DNA of 64,000 bases, from the NCBI RefSeq assembly GCF_038719015.1, contig NZ_CP152276.1, positions 3,551,501 to 3,615,500 of the forward strand, written 5' to 3'. This DNA comes from Nguyenibacter vanlangensis. Lineage in GTDB: Bacteria > Pseudomonadota > Alphaproteobacteria > Acetobacterales > Acetobacteraceae. The notes beneath the pieces were generated by a model that did not search any database, was not told the origin of the DNA, and was given only the letters and a program-made list of their open reading frames with translations. Of the stretch, positions 1-8,836 are shown piece after piece. The translations under genes and the position numbers were made by a program. How positions within the stretch are numbered: the first letter of the stretch is position 1; each line of letters begins with the position of its first letter.

Positions 1-23
1 CGCTGAGCCGGCAGGATATCCTC

Positions 24-1343
24 GTGCCCCATTCCCCCCTTGCCACACCAACTCGCTCCCCCGGCGCCCGTCCCTCCGGTGATCGCCCTTCCGGTGCCCG
101 CGCGGTATCGCGGTGCGACCTTTTGGGCGAGGTACCCTATTCGGACGTGCCGGGGCAGTTGTTCCGGCCCTATCTGGGCGGCGGGCACGCGGCGACCCTG
201 GACCGGATCGCCGCCTGGATGGCCGAGGCCGGGATGCGCGCGCGCATCGACCCGGCGGGCAACATCGTCGGCCGGTATGAGGGCAGCATGCCCGACGCCC
301 CGGCGCTGCTGCTCGGCTCGCATGTCGACAGCGTGCGCGACGCCGGCCGCTATGACGGCATGCTGGGGGTGATGCTGGGGATCGAAACCGTCGCCCATTT
401 CGCCGAACGCGGCCGGCGCTTTCCCTTCGCGCTCGAAGTGATCGGCTTCGGGGACGAGGAAGGCTCGCGCTTTCCGGTCTCGATGCTGTGCAGCCGCGCG
501 GTGGCCGGCGCGCTGGCCGGCCAGGACATGGCCCAGGACATGGTCGACGCCCAGGGCACCAGCCTGGCCGACGCGCTCGGCGGCTTCGGCCTCGACCTGG
601 CCCGCTTCAGCCAGGCCGCGCGGCGCCGCGCCGACGTGCTGGCCTATGTCGAGGCCCATATCGAACAGGGCCCGGTGCTCGAAGCCGCGGACCGGCCGCT
701 GGGCGTGGTCAGCGCGATCGCCGCGCAATATCGCTTCCAGGCGGATGTCACCGGGGTGGCCGGCCATGCCGGCACCATGGCGATGGATCTGCGCCGCGAC
801 GCGCTGGCCGCCGCGGCCGAAATGGTGCTGGCGATCGAACGGATCGGCGGCGGCGGCCCGCCCGACCTGGTGGCCACCGTCGGCCGGCTGGCGGTCGGTC
901 CCGGCGTGCCCAACGTGGTGCCCGGCACGGTCGGCTTCACCATCGACGTCCGCGCCGGCACCCATGCGGTGCGCGACGGCGCGGCCCGGGCGATCCGCGC
1001 CGCCCTGTCCGAGATCGCCGCCCGCCGCCAGGTCACGCTGGACCTGGCGCAGCAGCAGGATTTGCCGGCCACCCCGTGCGACCCGGCGCTGACCGGGCTG
1101 CTGGAAGAGGCGGTGCGGCAGGCCACCGGCCACGCGCCGCACGTGCTGGTCAGCGGGGCAGGGCACGACGCCATGGCGATGGCCCGCCTGGCGCCGGTCG
1201 GCATGCTGTTCCTCCGCTGCGCCGGCGGCATCAGCCACAACCCGGCCGAGGCGGTCGACGAAGCCGACGCCGACTGCGCGCTGCGGGCGCTGACCGATTT
1301 CGTGGCGCGCTTCGCCGAAGCGCACCAGGCCGGCCGGCGCTGA
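24..1343 (+). CDS. Zn-dependent allantoate amidohydrolase / N-carbamoyl-amino-acid hydrolase (M20 family)
   Basis: M20-family amidohydrolase of the AllC / beta-ureidopropionase / carbamoylase group, 439 aa. Metal-site motifs are visible: GSHVDS (His100), RYDGMLGV (Asp111), GDEEGSRFP (around Glu145) and YVEAHIEQGP, with the C-terminal GAGHDAM motif. The frame opens at a GTG with only a weak upstream purine stretch, and the first 30 or so residues are Pro/Arg-rich and unlike the family, so the start is uncertain. The next gene is a PucG-like aminotransferase 31 bp downstream, which points to ureide catabolism: allantoate to ureidoglycine, then transamination. Substrate specificity within this family (allantoate versus N-carbamoyl amino acids) cannot be read from sequence alone; the context favours allantoate. 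Confidence 0.8.
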   Translation: MPHSPLATPTRSPGARPSGDRPSGARAVSRCDLLGEVPYSDVPGQLFRPYLGGGHAATLDRIAAWMAEAGMRARIDPAGNIVGRYEGSMPDAPALLLGSHVDSVRDAGRYDGMLGVMLGIETVAHFAERGRRFPFALEVIGFGDEEGSRFPVSMLCSRAVAGALAGQDMAQDMVDAQGTSLADALGGFGLDLARFSQAARRRADVLAYVEAHIEQGPVLEAADRPLGVVSAIAAQYRFQADVTGVAGHAGTMAMDLRRDALAAAAEMVLAIERIGGGGPPDLVATVGRLAVGPGVPNVVPGTVGFTIDVRAGTHAVRDGAARAIRAALSEIAARRQVTLDLAQQQDLPATPCDPALTGLLEEAVRQATGHAPHVLVSGAGHDAMAMARLAPVGMLFLRCAGGISHNPAEAVDEADADCALRALTDFVARFAEAHQAGRR

Positions 1344-1374
1344 CGAAAAGACGAGACGGAGGAAGGAGCCGCCC

Positions 1375-2595
1375 ATGTTCGGACAGATTGACCCGCCGCA
1401 CCGGCTGCTGATGGGCCCGGGTCCGGTGAACGTGCATCCGCGGGTGCTGCGCGCGATGGCGGCGGACATGCTGGGGCAGTTCGACCCGGAGATGACGGGG
1501 TATATGAACCAGACGATGGCGCTGTATCGTCATGTGTTCATGACGGAAAACCGCTGGACCTTCCTGGTCGACGGCACGGCGCGGGCGGGGATCGAGGCGG
1601 CGCTGGTCTCGCTGGTCGAACCGGGGGCGCGGCTGCTGGTGCTGCGCGCCGGTCGCTTCGGCCTGCTGCTGTCGGAAATCGCCGGGCGCATCGGCGCCGA
1701 CATCCGCACCCTCGACATCCCCTGGGGCGAAGTCGCGACCCGCGGGCAGATCGAGGCCGCGATCGTCGAGCACCAGCCGCAAATCTTCGCGGCCATCCAC
1801 GGCGACACCTCCACCACCATGGCGCAGCCGCTGGACGGGGTGGGGGACATCTGCCGCCGCCACGGCGTGCTGTCCTATGTCGACGCCACCGCCACCTTGG
1901 GCGGCATGGCGGTGGCGACCGATGCCTGGGGGGTGGATGTGGTGACGGGCGGCCTGCAGAAATGCATGGGCGGCCCGCCGGGCTCGGCGCCGATCACGAT
2001 CTCGGACCGCGCGGCGGCGCACATCATGGCCCGCCGCCATGTCGAGGCCGGGATCCGCACCGCCGACAGCCGCGACGGCGCGCGGCCGCGCATCGGCTCG
2101 AACTATTTCGACCTGGCGATGGTCATGGATTACTGGTCCGAGCAGCGGCTGAACCACCATACCGAGGCGACCTCCATGCTCTATGCGGCGCGCGAGGCGG
2201 CGCGGATCATGGTGGAAGAGGGGCTGGAGGCCCGCTTCGCCCGGCACCGCGCGGCCGGGGCGGCGATGGGCGCCGGGCTGCGCGCCATGGGGCTGGCCCT
2301 GTATGGCCAGGACGCGCATCGCATGACCAACGTCACCGGCGTGCACATCCCCGATTGCATCGACGGCGAGGCGGTGCGCACCCGCATGCGCGCGGAATTC
2401 GAAATCGAGATCGGCACCGCCTTCGGCCCCCTGGCGGGGAAGATCTGGCGCATCGGCGCCATGGGCTACAACGCCATGAAGCACAAGGTGCTCATCACCC
2501 TCGCCGCACTCGAAGCCTCCCTCCGCGCCGAGGGCTTCTCTCTCCCGCAAGGCAATGCCGTCGACGCCGCGCGTGCGTCCTACGCGGCCGCGTAA
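1375..2595 (+). CDS. PucG-like (S)-ureidoglycine--glyoxylate aminotransferase, class V
   Basis: Fold-type I class V PLP aminotransferase, 406 aa. It begins with the typical LLMGPGPVNVHPRVLRAM segment. The PLP lysine is Lys196 in TGGLQKCMGG, and the Asp contacting the cofactor pyridine is in SYVDATATLGG (Asp170). The ATG follows a GGAGG-type Shine-Dalgarno. The family contains serine/alanine-glyoxylate aminotransferases and PucG. The neighbouring allantoate-hydrolase-like gene on the same strand supports PucG, which transfers the ureidoglycine amino group to glyoxylate to give glycine and oxalurate. The two genes probably form a short operon. Serine-glyoxylate aminotransferase is the alternative. 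Confidence 0.78.
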   Translation: MFGQIDPPHRLLMGPGPVNVHPRVLRAMAADMLGQFDPEMTGYMNQTMALYRHVFMTENRWTFLVDGTARAGIEAALVSLVEPGARLLVLRAGRFGLLLSEIAGRIGADIRTLDIPWGEVATRGQIEAAIVEHQPQIFAAIHGDTSTTMAQPLDGVGDICRRHGVLSYVDATATLGGMAVATDAWGVDVVTGGLQKCMGGPPGSAPITISDRAAAHIMARRHVEAGIRTADSRDGARPRIGSNYFDLAMVMDYWSEQRLNHHTEATSMLYAAREAARIMVEEGLEARFARHRAAGAAMGAGLRAMGLALYGQDAHRMTNVTGVHIPDCIDGEAVRTRMRAEFEIEIGTAFGPLAGKIWRIGAMGYNAMKHKVLITLAALEASLRAEGFSLPQGNAVDAARASYAAA

Positions 2596-2611
2596 CGCTG
2601 GCGGCACCGGC

Positions 2612-2680
2612 CAGGGGCGCTGCCCTTGGACCCCGCCAAAGGCCGGCGGCCTTTGGAAACCGTTTCGTTTATCAATGGAT
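2612..2680. repeat. REP-like interspersed repeat, copy A
   Basis: Intergenic hairpin-forming element with the pattern GCGCTGCCC...CCCCGCC, then AAAGGCCGGCGGCCTTT as a palindromic stem, then GGAAACCG and an AT-rich tail. Related copies lie at 17819-17890 and 37301-37360. It sits directly after the aminotransferase stop codon. Confidence 0.65.
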
Positions 2681-2737
2681 TATGGTTGAGGGGCTGCGAT
2701 TCCTTGCGGCGCGGCGCGCGGGGTGTAGAATCCGCGC

Positions 2738-3472
2738 ATGAAGATCGCGGTCATCGCGGATAGTCACGGCAATCTGCTCGCGCTGCAGGCGGTGCTGCGC
2801 GACATCGGCCGCCTGCACCCCGACCTGGTCGTCAATCTCGGCGATCTCGTCTCGGGCCCGTTCGACCCGGCCGGCAGCGCCGATGCCCAGATGGCGCTGG
2901 GTGCCGCGACCCTGGCGGGCAACCACGAACGGCAGGTGCTGGCCGGTGCGACCGGCGCCTCCGACGCTTTCGCCCGTCCCCGCCTCGCCGACCGGCACCT
3001 GGCCTGGCTGCACACCCTGCCGCCGACGCTCAGCCTGCTCGACGGCGATCTCTTCGCCTGCCACGGCAGTCCGGCCGGCGGCGATCTGGATTATCTGCTC
3101 GAAGACGTCTCCGCCGGCCACGCCGCCCTCGCCCCGGACGAAACGATCCGCCGCAAGCTGGCCGGCATCGGCCATGCCAGGGTCGTGCTCTGCGGCCACA
3201 CCCATATCGCGCGCATCGTCACCGCCGGCGACGTGCTGGTCGTCAATCCCGGCAGCGTCGGCATGCCGTCCTTCCGCGACGACCGCCCCTGTCCCCACGT
3301 CATGGACGCCGGCAGCCCCCACGCCCGCTACGCCACCCTGACCCGCGCGCCGCAAGGCTGGGCGGCCACCCTCCACGCCGTGCCCTACGATCACCAGGCC
3401 GCCGCCCGCCAGGCCGAACGGAACGGCCGGTCCGAAGTCGCATTCGCCGTCCGGACAGGCCGCAGCCCGTAA
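2738..3472 (+). CDS. Calcineurin-like metallophosphoesterase (YfcE/MJ0936-like)
   Basis: Compact dimetal phosphoesterase, 244 aa. All signature motifs are present in order: IADSHGN near the N-terminus, VNLGDLVSGP, AGNHERQ, CGHTHIARIV and NPGSVGMPS. These supply the two-metal site. The size and the lack of a signal peptide fit the cytosolic YfcE/MJ0936 subgroup, which hydrolyses phosphodiesters of unassigned physiological role. The ATG lies about 60 bp after repeat copy A, so it probably has its own promoter. The last 25 residues are Arg-rich and beyond the usual domain. Confidence 0.85.
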   Translation: MKIAVIADSHGNLLALQAVLRDIGRLHPDLVVNLGDLVSGPFDPAGSADAQMALGAATLAGNHERQVLAGATGASDAFARPRLADRHLAWLHTLPPTLSLLDGDLFACHGSPAGGDLDYLLEDVSAGHAALAPDETIRRKLAGIGHARVVLCGHTHIARIVTAGDVLVVNPGSVGMPSFRDDRPCPHVMDAGSPHARYATLTRAPQGWAATLHAVPYDHQAAARQAERNGRSEVAFAVRTGRSP

Positions 3473-3517
3473 CCCTCCAGCCCACCCGCAACCCGCATCC
3501 GAACTGCCGCGACATTA

Positions 3518-3563
3518 ATGTTGACAATGTTACCATTTGGCGTGATGATGACATCGTCAACAT
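3518..3563. promoter_or_regulatory. Long inverted repeat, candidate operator
   Basis: The left arm ATGTTGACAATGT (3518-3530) matches the reverse complement of 3551-3563 at 12 of 13 positions, with 20 bp between the arms. A palindrome this long and AT-richer than its surroundings, 140 bp before the membrane protein gene, looks like a TetR/GntR-type operator. The regulator is not in the window, and the role is inferred. Confidence 0.5.
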
Positions 3564-3702
3564 AGGATTGCGTCCATGCGTCGCCAAATCGACCGCTGAT
3601 CCGCGATGTCGTCACGCTCATCGCCGCCACCCATCGCGCGCGCCAGCCCCACCACATGCCGCACGACTCACACGGCAACCCGATCGCGACAGGACTCCGC
3701 CC

Positions 3703-4449
3703 ATGACGACGCAGCCCGCCCCGCAATCCTCCGGCCTGCTGGCCTGGTTCCGCCGTGCCGGGTGGAAGGCCGCGCTCGATGTCGGCACGAATATCGTCCT
3801 GCCGGTCCTGGTCTATGATGCCGTTCGCCCGGCCTGGGGCGCGGCCGGGGGCCTGATGGCCGCGTCCCTGCCGCCCCTGCTGTTCAGCGCGGGCGAATTC
3901 TGCCTGACGCGCCGCATCGACGCGCTGTCGTTCATCGTGCTGGCGGGCATCATGCTGTCCCTGCTGGCGCTGCTGGGCGGCGGTTCGGAAAAATTCCTGC
4001 AACTGCGTGAAAAGATGGTGACGGCCGTCATCGGCATCGCCTTCCTCGGCTCGGCCGCGATCGGCCGGCCGCTCGTCTATCCGCTCGCCCTCGCCACCCT
4101 GCGCCGCACCGCCCCTTCCGCCGCCGTCGCCTTCCAGGCCCGGCGCGACCATCCCGCGATCCGCCGCGTCATGCTGCGCATGACCCTGGTCTGGGGCGCC
4201 GGCCTGCTCGCCGACGCCCTGGCCGGCGTCGCCCTGGTCTTCGCGCTCGGCGTCCGCGCATACCTGCTGGTCGCGCCGCTCCTGTCCTATGGCAGCATCA
4301 TCGGCCTCACCCTCTGGACCGCCTGGTATCGCCGCCGCGCCCTGACCGGCTTCGCGGACATCGCCGCCGTTCCCTCCTTGCGGCGCGCTGCTCTCACCGC
4401 GGATAATAATGCCGATAAGTCCGCAGCACGCTCGGAAAAGCCTGCCTGA
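3703..4449 (+). CDS. VC0807-like integral membrane protein
   Basis: Membrane protein, 248 aa from the ATG at 3703. That start is preferred because the upstream 45 codons are Arg/His/Pro-rich and unlike a protein. It has five or six hydrophobic segments, beginning with NIVLPVLVYD and LMAASLPPLLFS. The conserved-looking stretch GSEKFLQLREKMVTAVIGIAFLG resembles the VC0807/septation-associated membrane protein group, whose function is unknown. The 3' end overlaps the convergent glycosyltransferase gene by 56 bp. A strong inverted repeat upstream (3518-3563) suggests repressor control. Confidence 0.7.
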   Translation: MTTQPAPQSSGLLAWFRRAGWKAALDVGTNIVLPVLVYDAVRPAWGAAGGLMAASLPPLLFSAGEFCLTRRIDALSFIVLAGIMLSLLALLGGGSEKFLQLREKMVTAVIGIAFLGSAAIGRPLVYPLALATLRRTAPSAAVAFQARRDHPAIRRVMLRMTLVWGAGLLADALAGVALVFALGVRAYLLVAPLLSYGSIIGLTLWTAWYRRRALTGFADIAAVPSLRRAALTADNNADKSAARSEKPA

Positions 4450-5383
4450 CGATGCTTCTGATGCCCAGAGCGGCACCGTTGAGGCCGAACTGGTAATTCC
4501 TCACCATGTTCCGCATGACAGTGACGGGATAGATGTCGCGGAACAAGCCGAGCGCCCCGTCGGCGGCCAGCGCCTCGTACAGAAAACTCCCCTCCGGGGG
4601 CGCCATGTCTTTCCAATATCCCATGCCCGTCAGAATATTGTTGAACAGATGCAGCGTGATGGCCTGCCCGCATTTCGCGGCGCATGCGTCGCGCCATTCC
4701 GGCAGAAGGACTTTCTGGATGTCGTAATGCTCGATCGGATAGAAAATATTAGCCGCGGCCGGGCGCAGCGTCTCGGGATAGGCCTTCGCCAGCTTGCCCA
4801 GCAGCAAGGGCCCGGTTTCGCCCCAGCGCAGATTGCGATCGGCCATGGCTTCCGCGCCGGCGATCAGCGATTGCAGCATGGCGGCGTCGCGCAGATAAAG
4901 AATCGCGCCATTGATGCCGCCCTGCTCCTCGCGCGCGACGATGTCGGGCAGGGTATACGCAATCCGGTTCGACAGCATAAGGACGTCCAGATCGACCCAG
5001 GCCATGCCATATTGCCGGATCATCACGTAACGAAACAGGTCGGAGAAATGACCCAGGGCGGGCCGGCCATTATGCAGGAACCGTCGCGTCATCTCCTCCG
5101 GCAGCACATCCGCCGCATTCGCGACCGTGACGCCGTCCGGCACGTTCTCGACCGGCTGATATGAAAACAGGGTCAGCGCATAGCCACGAAAGACGAACGA
5201 CGCGGCACAGGCATGTTCGAGCGCGGACAGGCGCCCCCCATACCAGAACGTACCGAAATCGGTGGTCGGAAGGCGCGCATGATATGGCTGAAGATCCTGA
5301 TTCCGGAAATCCCGATCCTGGAAATCCCGGTCCTGGAAAGACGGGTGCGCGACGGGAATGGCTTTCAACTGGGCGGACGACAT
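4394..5383 (-). CDS. DXD-type glycosyltransferase (capsular polysaccharide / Gly_transf_sug-like)
   Basis: Cytosolic sugar transferase, 329 aa. The family core is seen at residues 115-137: DLFRYVMIRQYGMAWVDLDV, holding the nucleotide-sugar/metal-binding Asp131-Leu-Asp133. FWYGG and LSALEHACAASFVFRGY before it are typical of this group. Residues 16-30 carry a pentapeptide repeat (FQDRD twice, then a degenerate copy), encoded by a 15-bp tandem array. The ATG has a GAGG Shine-Dalgarno. The gene is convergent with and overlaps the preceding membrane protein. With the DegT, flavoprotein and acyltransferase genes downstream of the divergent promoter region, it suggests a surface-glycan or glycoconjugate locus. 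Donor and acceptor are unknown. Confidence 0.75.
   Translation of the reverse strand: MSSAQLKAIPVAHPSFQDRDFQDRDFRNQDLQPYHARLPTTDFGTFWYGGRLSALEHACAASFVFRGYALTLFSYQPVENVPDGVTVANAADVLPEEMTRRFLHNGRPALGHFSDLFRYVMIRQYGMAWVDLDVLMLSNRIAYTLPDIVAREEQGGINGAILYLRDAAMLQSLIAGAEAMADRNLRWGETGPLLLGKLAKAYPETLRPAAANIFYPIEHYDIQKVLLPEWRDACAAKCGQAITLHLFNNILTGMGYWKDMAPPEGSFLYEALAADGALGLFRDIYPVTVMRNMVRNYQFGLNGAALGIRSIVRQAFPSVLRTYRHYYPR
5291..5340. repeat. 15-bp tandem array in glycosyltransferase N-terminus
   Basis: About three units of 15 bp; the two clearest are at 5306-5320 and 5321-5335 (GAAATCCCGATCCTG / GAAATCCCGGTCCTG). In frame, they encode a repeated FQDRD on the minus strand. Confidence 0.85.
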
Positions 5384-6140
5384 TTACGCCTCGAAGGGTT
5401 TGCACGACATGATCAGGTCTTCCGCCGGGTCATAGACGCATGTCATGGCGGCATCCACCCTGCGGCATGAAAATGTTCATGAATTATTTCATGCTGACGT
5501 CCTGTCTCACGTTCGAAACAAGAGGGTCAGAACTCAGGACAATATTGATCATGTCCGTAATTTTCAAACATGCATGGAGACATTTCCGCTTCGCCATAAA
5601 AATTTCAATAACGCCAAACATCGGAAAAGTTTCCAGGTGGTAAATCTTCCTGTGCGCCGGCCGGCCCGGATCGGCCGCGCGCACCCCGCCCGCGGTCTCG
5701 CCGCGGATGCGGCAATGCCGATTCTTTCGTCTCTTTCCCCGGAACCTCCCGCCGTCCACTTCCTGCCATGATTAGGTGCTTTGAACGGAGAAAGCACTCC
5801 GCATGCACCACGCCTCGTCCGTAGAGACTCCACCCGGTCCGTCCCTCGGGCCGGGCGAACCGCCAGGGAAAGCACCAGGGAAAGCAATAGAATCGCCGCC
5901 CGGGGCTTCACGGAATTATGAAAATATATTTTTAACCATGATACAATATGACCAAAAAATAGAACAAAATGACTGTAAATATGAGGGATTAAAAAATATT
6001 GAAATTGACGATTGAGACGTGCAAGATAATACTATTCCAGTTTCAAGCTACGTGTTTTCTGACGTTTTCATAATTCAAACAAATCCAAACAGATCGAATT
6101 TTTATCCACATATAGGATCTGTATTGAAGGGATTGATTCA
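5384..6140. other. AT-rich divergent intergenic region
   Basis: About 750 bp between the glycosyltransferase and the DegT gene. GC falls sharply, especially at 5930-6140 with many A/T runs. It should hold both promoters. Short open frames (for example 5803-6015) have low-complexity or non-protein-like composition. A 12-bp unit CCAGGGAAAGCA is exactly duplicated at 5863-5886. No supported gene was seen. Confidence 0.5.
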
Positions 6141-7289
6141 ATGCGCGTGGGGCAGGTGCCATTTTTAGAAACCAACGTAGCTCAGCTCAGCGGCCTTTTG
6201 CGGGAAATCAATGAAATAGAAGAATCCGGGATCTATAGTAACTATGGTCCCGTGAATACGAAATTTGAATCCGCGCTTATTTCGACAGTGTTCGGCGGTG
6301 TCGGAAGCTGCGTGACCGTATGCAATGCGACCATCGGTTTGATGATCGCCCTCAAATATGTAACGCGGCATGTCGACCGGTCTCAAAAACCATATGTTCT
6401 CATGCCGTCCTTTACCTTCGCCGCCGCGGCCCATGCGGTCATATGGGCGGGCTTCACGCCGCTCTTCGCCGATATCGATCCGCAGAGCTGGACCATGAGC
6501 GCCGAGTCGGAGGCGCAGATCCTGGCCTCCCAGGCTTCGAAAATCGCGGCGATCTTTCCCTACGCCGCGTTTGGAAACGCCATCGATCTCGGGCGCTACA
6601 TCGATTTTTACGAATCGTACGGCATTCCCACCGTCGTGGACGCAGCATCGTCCCTGGGCAGCCTGAATCTGGCCGGGCACGGGTTCGGCACCGGGTTTCC
6701 CTTCCCGATCGTCTTTTCTCTTCACGCCACCAAGGCGCTGGGCGTCGGAGAAGGCGGCTTCATCTACAGCGACGATGCCGGGATGATCCAGCAGCTCCGC
6801 GCCATGGGCAATTTCGGCTTCGAGCGCCCGCGCCACGCGACGATTGACGGGATCAATTCAAAAATGCCCGAGATCAGCGCCCTCCTCGGACTGGACGGGC
6901 TGAAAAGGCTGGAAGCCATCAGCCGGAAAAAGGACGAGCTGGCGCAGATGTACCGGGACTGCCTGCCGGATTTCACGTTCCAGACGGTTCTCGGCCGGCG
7001 CTCGGCCTATCAGTTCATGCCGGTACTCCTGCCCGAGCGCGGCGCGTCCCGCCGGGACCAGGTGCTTGCCCGCATGAAGGACAGCCAAATCGGCACCGCG
7101 ACATATTTCTCGCCCCATCTCGCCGAACAGAAATATTTCGTCCCCAGGGCCGAAACGACGTCTCTGCCGGTCACTGACCGCATCGCGTCGGGCGTCGTAT
7201 CCTTGCCGCTCGGCCACCGGATGACGTCCGACACGATTCAATTCGTATGTGATGAATTCAGGCGCAGTTGCCAGCAGGAATTCAATTGA
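6141..7289 (+). CDS. DegT/DnrJ/EryC1-family PLP aminotransferase
   Basis: Sugar-type aminotransferase, 382 aa. The Schiff-base lysine is Lys198 in SLHATKALGVGEGGF, the cofactor Asp is in TVVDAASSLGS (Asp167), and the GSCVTVCNATIGLMIAL cofactor-phosphate loop is near residue 60. The N-terminus contains the typical NYGPVNTKFE segment. GAAGGGA precedes the ATG by a good distance. The family converts keto-sugars to amino-sugars, or in some members loses amination. Its place among glycosyltransferase, flavoprotein and acyltransferase genes implies synthesis of an amino-sugar or decorated glycan. GC is lower than in the flanking housekeeping DNA, which suggests horizontal origin. Confidence 0.8.
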   Translation: MRVGQVPFLETNVAQLSGLLREINEIEESGIYSNYGPVNTKFESALISTVFGGVGSCVTVCNATIGLMIALKYVTRHVDRSQKPYVLMPSFTFAAAAHAVIWAGFTPLFADIDPQSWTMSAESEAQILASQASKIAAIFPYAAFGNAIDLGRYIDFYESYGIPTVVDAASSLGSLNLAGHGFGTGFPFPIVFSLHATKALGVGEGGFIYSDDAGMIQQLRAMGNFGFERPRHATIDGINSKMPEISALLGLDGLKRLEAISRKKDELAQMYRDCLPDFTFQTVLGRRSAYQFMPVLLPERGASRRDQVLARMKDSQIGTATYFSPHLAEQKYFVPRAETTSLPVTDRIASGVVSLPLGHRMTSDTIQFVCDEFRRSCQQEFN

Positions 7290-7320
7290 ACGGCCGCGCG
7301 TCCGGTTTCGAGGACATGCC

Positions 7321-7360
7321 GATAACCGAACATGATAACTGAACGCAGATAACCGGACGG
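7321..7360. repeat. 13-14 bp tandem array
   Basis: Three degenerate units, GATAACCGAACAT, GATAACTGAACGCA and GATAACCGGACGG, fill the gap between the DegT and flavoprotein genes and end directly at the presumptive ribosome-binding site. Confidence 0.85.
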
Positions 7361-7363
7361 AAA

Positions 7364-8797
7364 GTGGCGGTCGTCATGCCCGATTTTCTCTACGAGGAAC
7401 GACGCTTCCAGCTCGTGATCGTCGGCGGCGGCCCGGCCGGAATCGCGCCGCTCCTGGCGGCCCACCATGCCGGGCAACTCGATGATCTTCTGTCCGCAGG
7501 GGTGGCGATCGTCGAACGGTCCGGCGCGCTGGGCGCGGGAACGATCGGTCACTACGCCATCAATTCCGACAGCAGCGGCGCCACCTTCGTCGATTGCCTG
7601 CGCAGCCCCGTCCCGACGCCCCTGACGGCTCTATACGATCATCCGCTTGCGAAAAGCCTCGCCGCGGCCGGGGACGGGGCGGTGCCGCTGCGCGATGCCG
7701 GACGCTTCCTGGCCCTGGTCGGAGCGGCGCTGGAGGCGATGATCCGCGATTACGCGGGCTGCGCGGTCCTGACATGCCACACGGCTTGTCACGTGCGCCG
7801 CGATCGGGACGGCTGGCGCGTGACGGTCCGGGACGAACACGGCAACCAGCGCGCGCTGCATGCCCGAAACGTGGTGCTGGCCACCGGCGGCCATCAGCCG
7901 GAAGAGCGCCTCGCGGCCGAACGGGTCGGCGGCGCCACGCTCGTGGATCTGTGCGGCGACCGCCTGGTCCAGTCCGGCGACGTGCTCGGCCTCGGCGGCC
8001 TGCAGCGCATGGCGGATCGCCTGTCCGGCCTGGACGACCCGCGCGTCGCCGTTGTCGGCGGATCGACCAGCGCCGCCGCGGTCTGCCACGCATTGCTGAA
8101 CCGCATGCCCACGGTGCGCTTTAAGGCAGGCGGCGTCACGCTGCTGCATCGCCGCCCGCTGCGCATCTACTACCCGGATGCCCAAAGCGCCCTGGCCGAG
8201 GGCTACACCGAATTCGACGAAGAGGATATTTGCGGCATCAGCGGCAAGGTTTTTCGTTTCGCCGGTTTCCGGCTCGATTCACGCGAACTGATCATGCAGG
8301 CCCGTGGCATCGGCGGCCGCGCGCCGGAACCAAGGCTGGCACTGCACTGCCTGCGGCGATCCGCCAACCCCCAGACCCTTGACTCCCAGCCCCTCGACTC
8401 CCAGACCCTCGACCCCCAGGCCCTGGGCATACTGAATCGGGCCGATATAGTCGTCGCCGCCGTCGGCTATCGGCCGCGCGCCCTGCCTGTCATGGACATG
8501 GACGGCACACCCATTCGCCTCCTGTCCCAGACCGGGCCGCAGCAGCCGCTCGTTGACGGACAATGCCGCGTCCTGGACGGGGCCGGCACTGCCCTGCCCA
8601 ATCTCTTCGGCATCGGCCTGTCCGCCGGCTTCGTTCCGCGCGGCGCCCTGGGTGGAGAGCCGAGCTTCCGCGGCCAGGCGAACGGGTTGTGGCTATGGCA
8701 GAAGGATGTCGGCGGCTTGATCGTCGACGCCGTGCGCCGCCCGCCGAAACCGGCCTCCCGGCAGCCCCTGCAAGAGAACGTGGATGCATGGAGCTGA
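7364..8797 (+). CDS. FAD/NAD(P)-binding oxidoreductase (flavin monooxygenase-like)
   Basis: Flavoprotein, 477 aa from a GTG, with an ATG four codons later equally possible. The N-terminal FAD-binding motif is VIVGGGPAGIAPLL. A second Rossmann motif, VAVVGGSTSAAAVCHALL, lies near residue 230. Before it is LATGGHQPEE, the ATG-type motif of FAD/NAD(P)-dependent monooxygenases and disulfide-reductase-like enzymes. Residues 339-355 form a pentapeptide repeat (LDSQP, LDSQT, LDPQA) made by a 15-bp tandem array, probably a surface loop. It lies 74 bp after the aminotransferase gene on the same strand, so the two probably share an operon. The substrate is unknown; modification of a sugar or small metabolite is plausible. 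Confidence 0.7.
   Translation: MAVVMPDFLYEERRFQLVIVGGGPAGIAPLLAAHHAGQLDDLLSAGVAIVERSGALGAGTIGHYAINSDSSGATFVDCLRSPVPTPLTALYDHPLAKSLAAAGDGAVPLRDAGRFLALVGAALEAMIRDYAGCAVLTCHTACHVRRDRDGWRVTVRDEHGNQRALHARNVVLATGGHQPEERLAAERVGGATLVDLCGDRLVQSGDVLGLGGLQRMADRLSGLDDPRVAVVGGSTSAAAVCHALLNRMPTVRFKAGGVTLLHRRPLRIYYPDAQSALAEGYTEFDEEDICGISGKVFRFAGFRLDSRELIMQARGIGGRAPEPRLALHCLRRSANPQTLDSQPLDSQTLDPQALGILNRADIVVAAVGYRPRALPVMDMDGTPIRLLSQTGPQQPLVDGQCRVLDGAGTALPNLFGIGLSAGFVPRGALGGEPSFRGQANGLWLWQKDVGGLIVDAVRRPPKPASRQPLQENVDAWS
8369..8424. repeat. In-frame 15-bp tandem array in flavoprotein gene
   Basis: Units CTTGACTCCCAGCCC (8378), CTCGACTCCCAGACC (8393) and CTCGACCCCCAGGCC (8408), preceded by a partial unit, encode repeated L-D-S/P-Q-x. 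Confidence 0.9.
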
Positions 8798-8836
8798 TGG
8801 CAGGAACAATCAAAAACCCCTCATATAATCCCTCAT

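Noticed and set aside
5803..6015. Small open frame upstream of the DegT gene
   Set aside because: Low-complexity start caused by a 12-bp duplication, an AT-rich tail and no domain.
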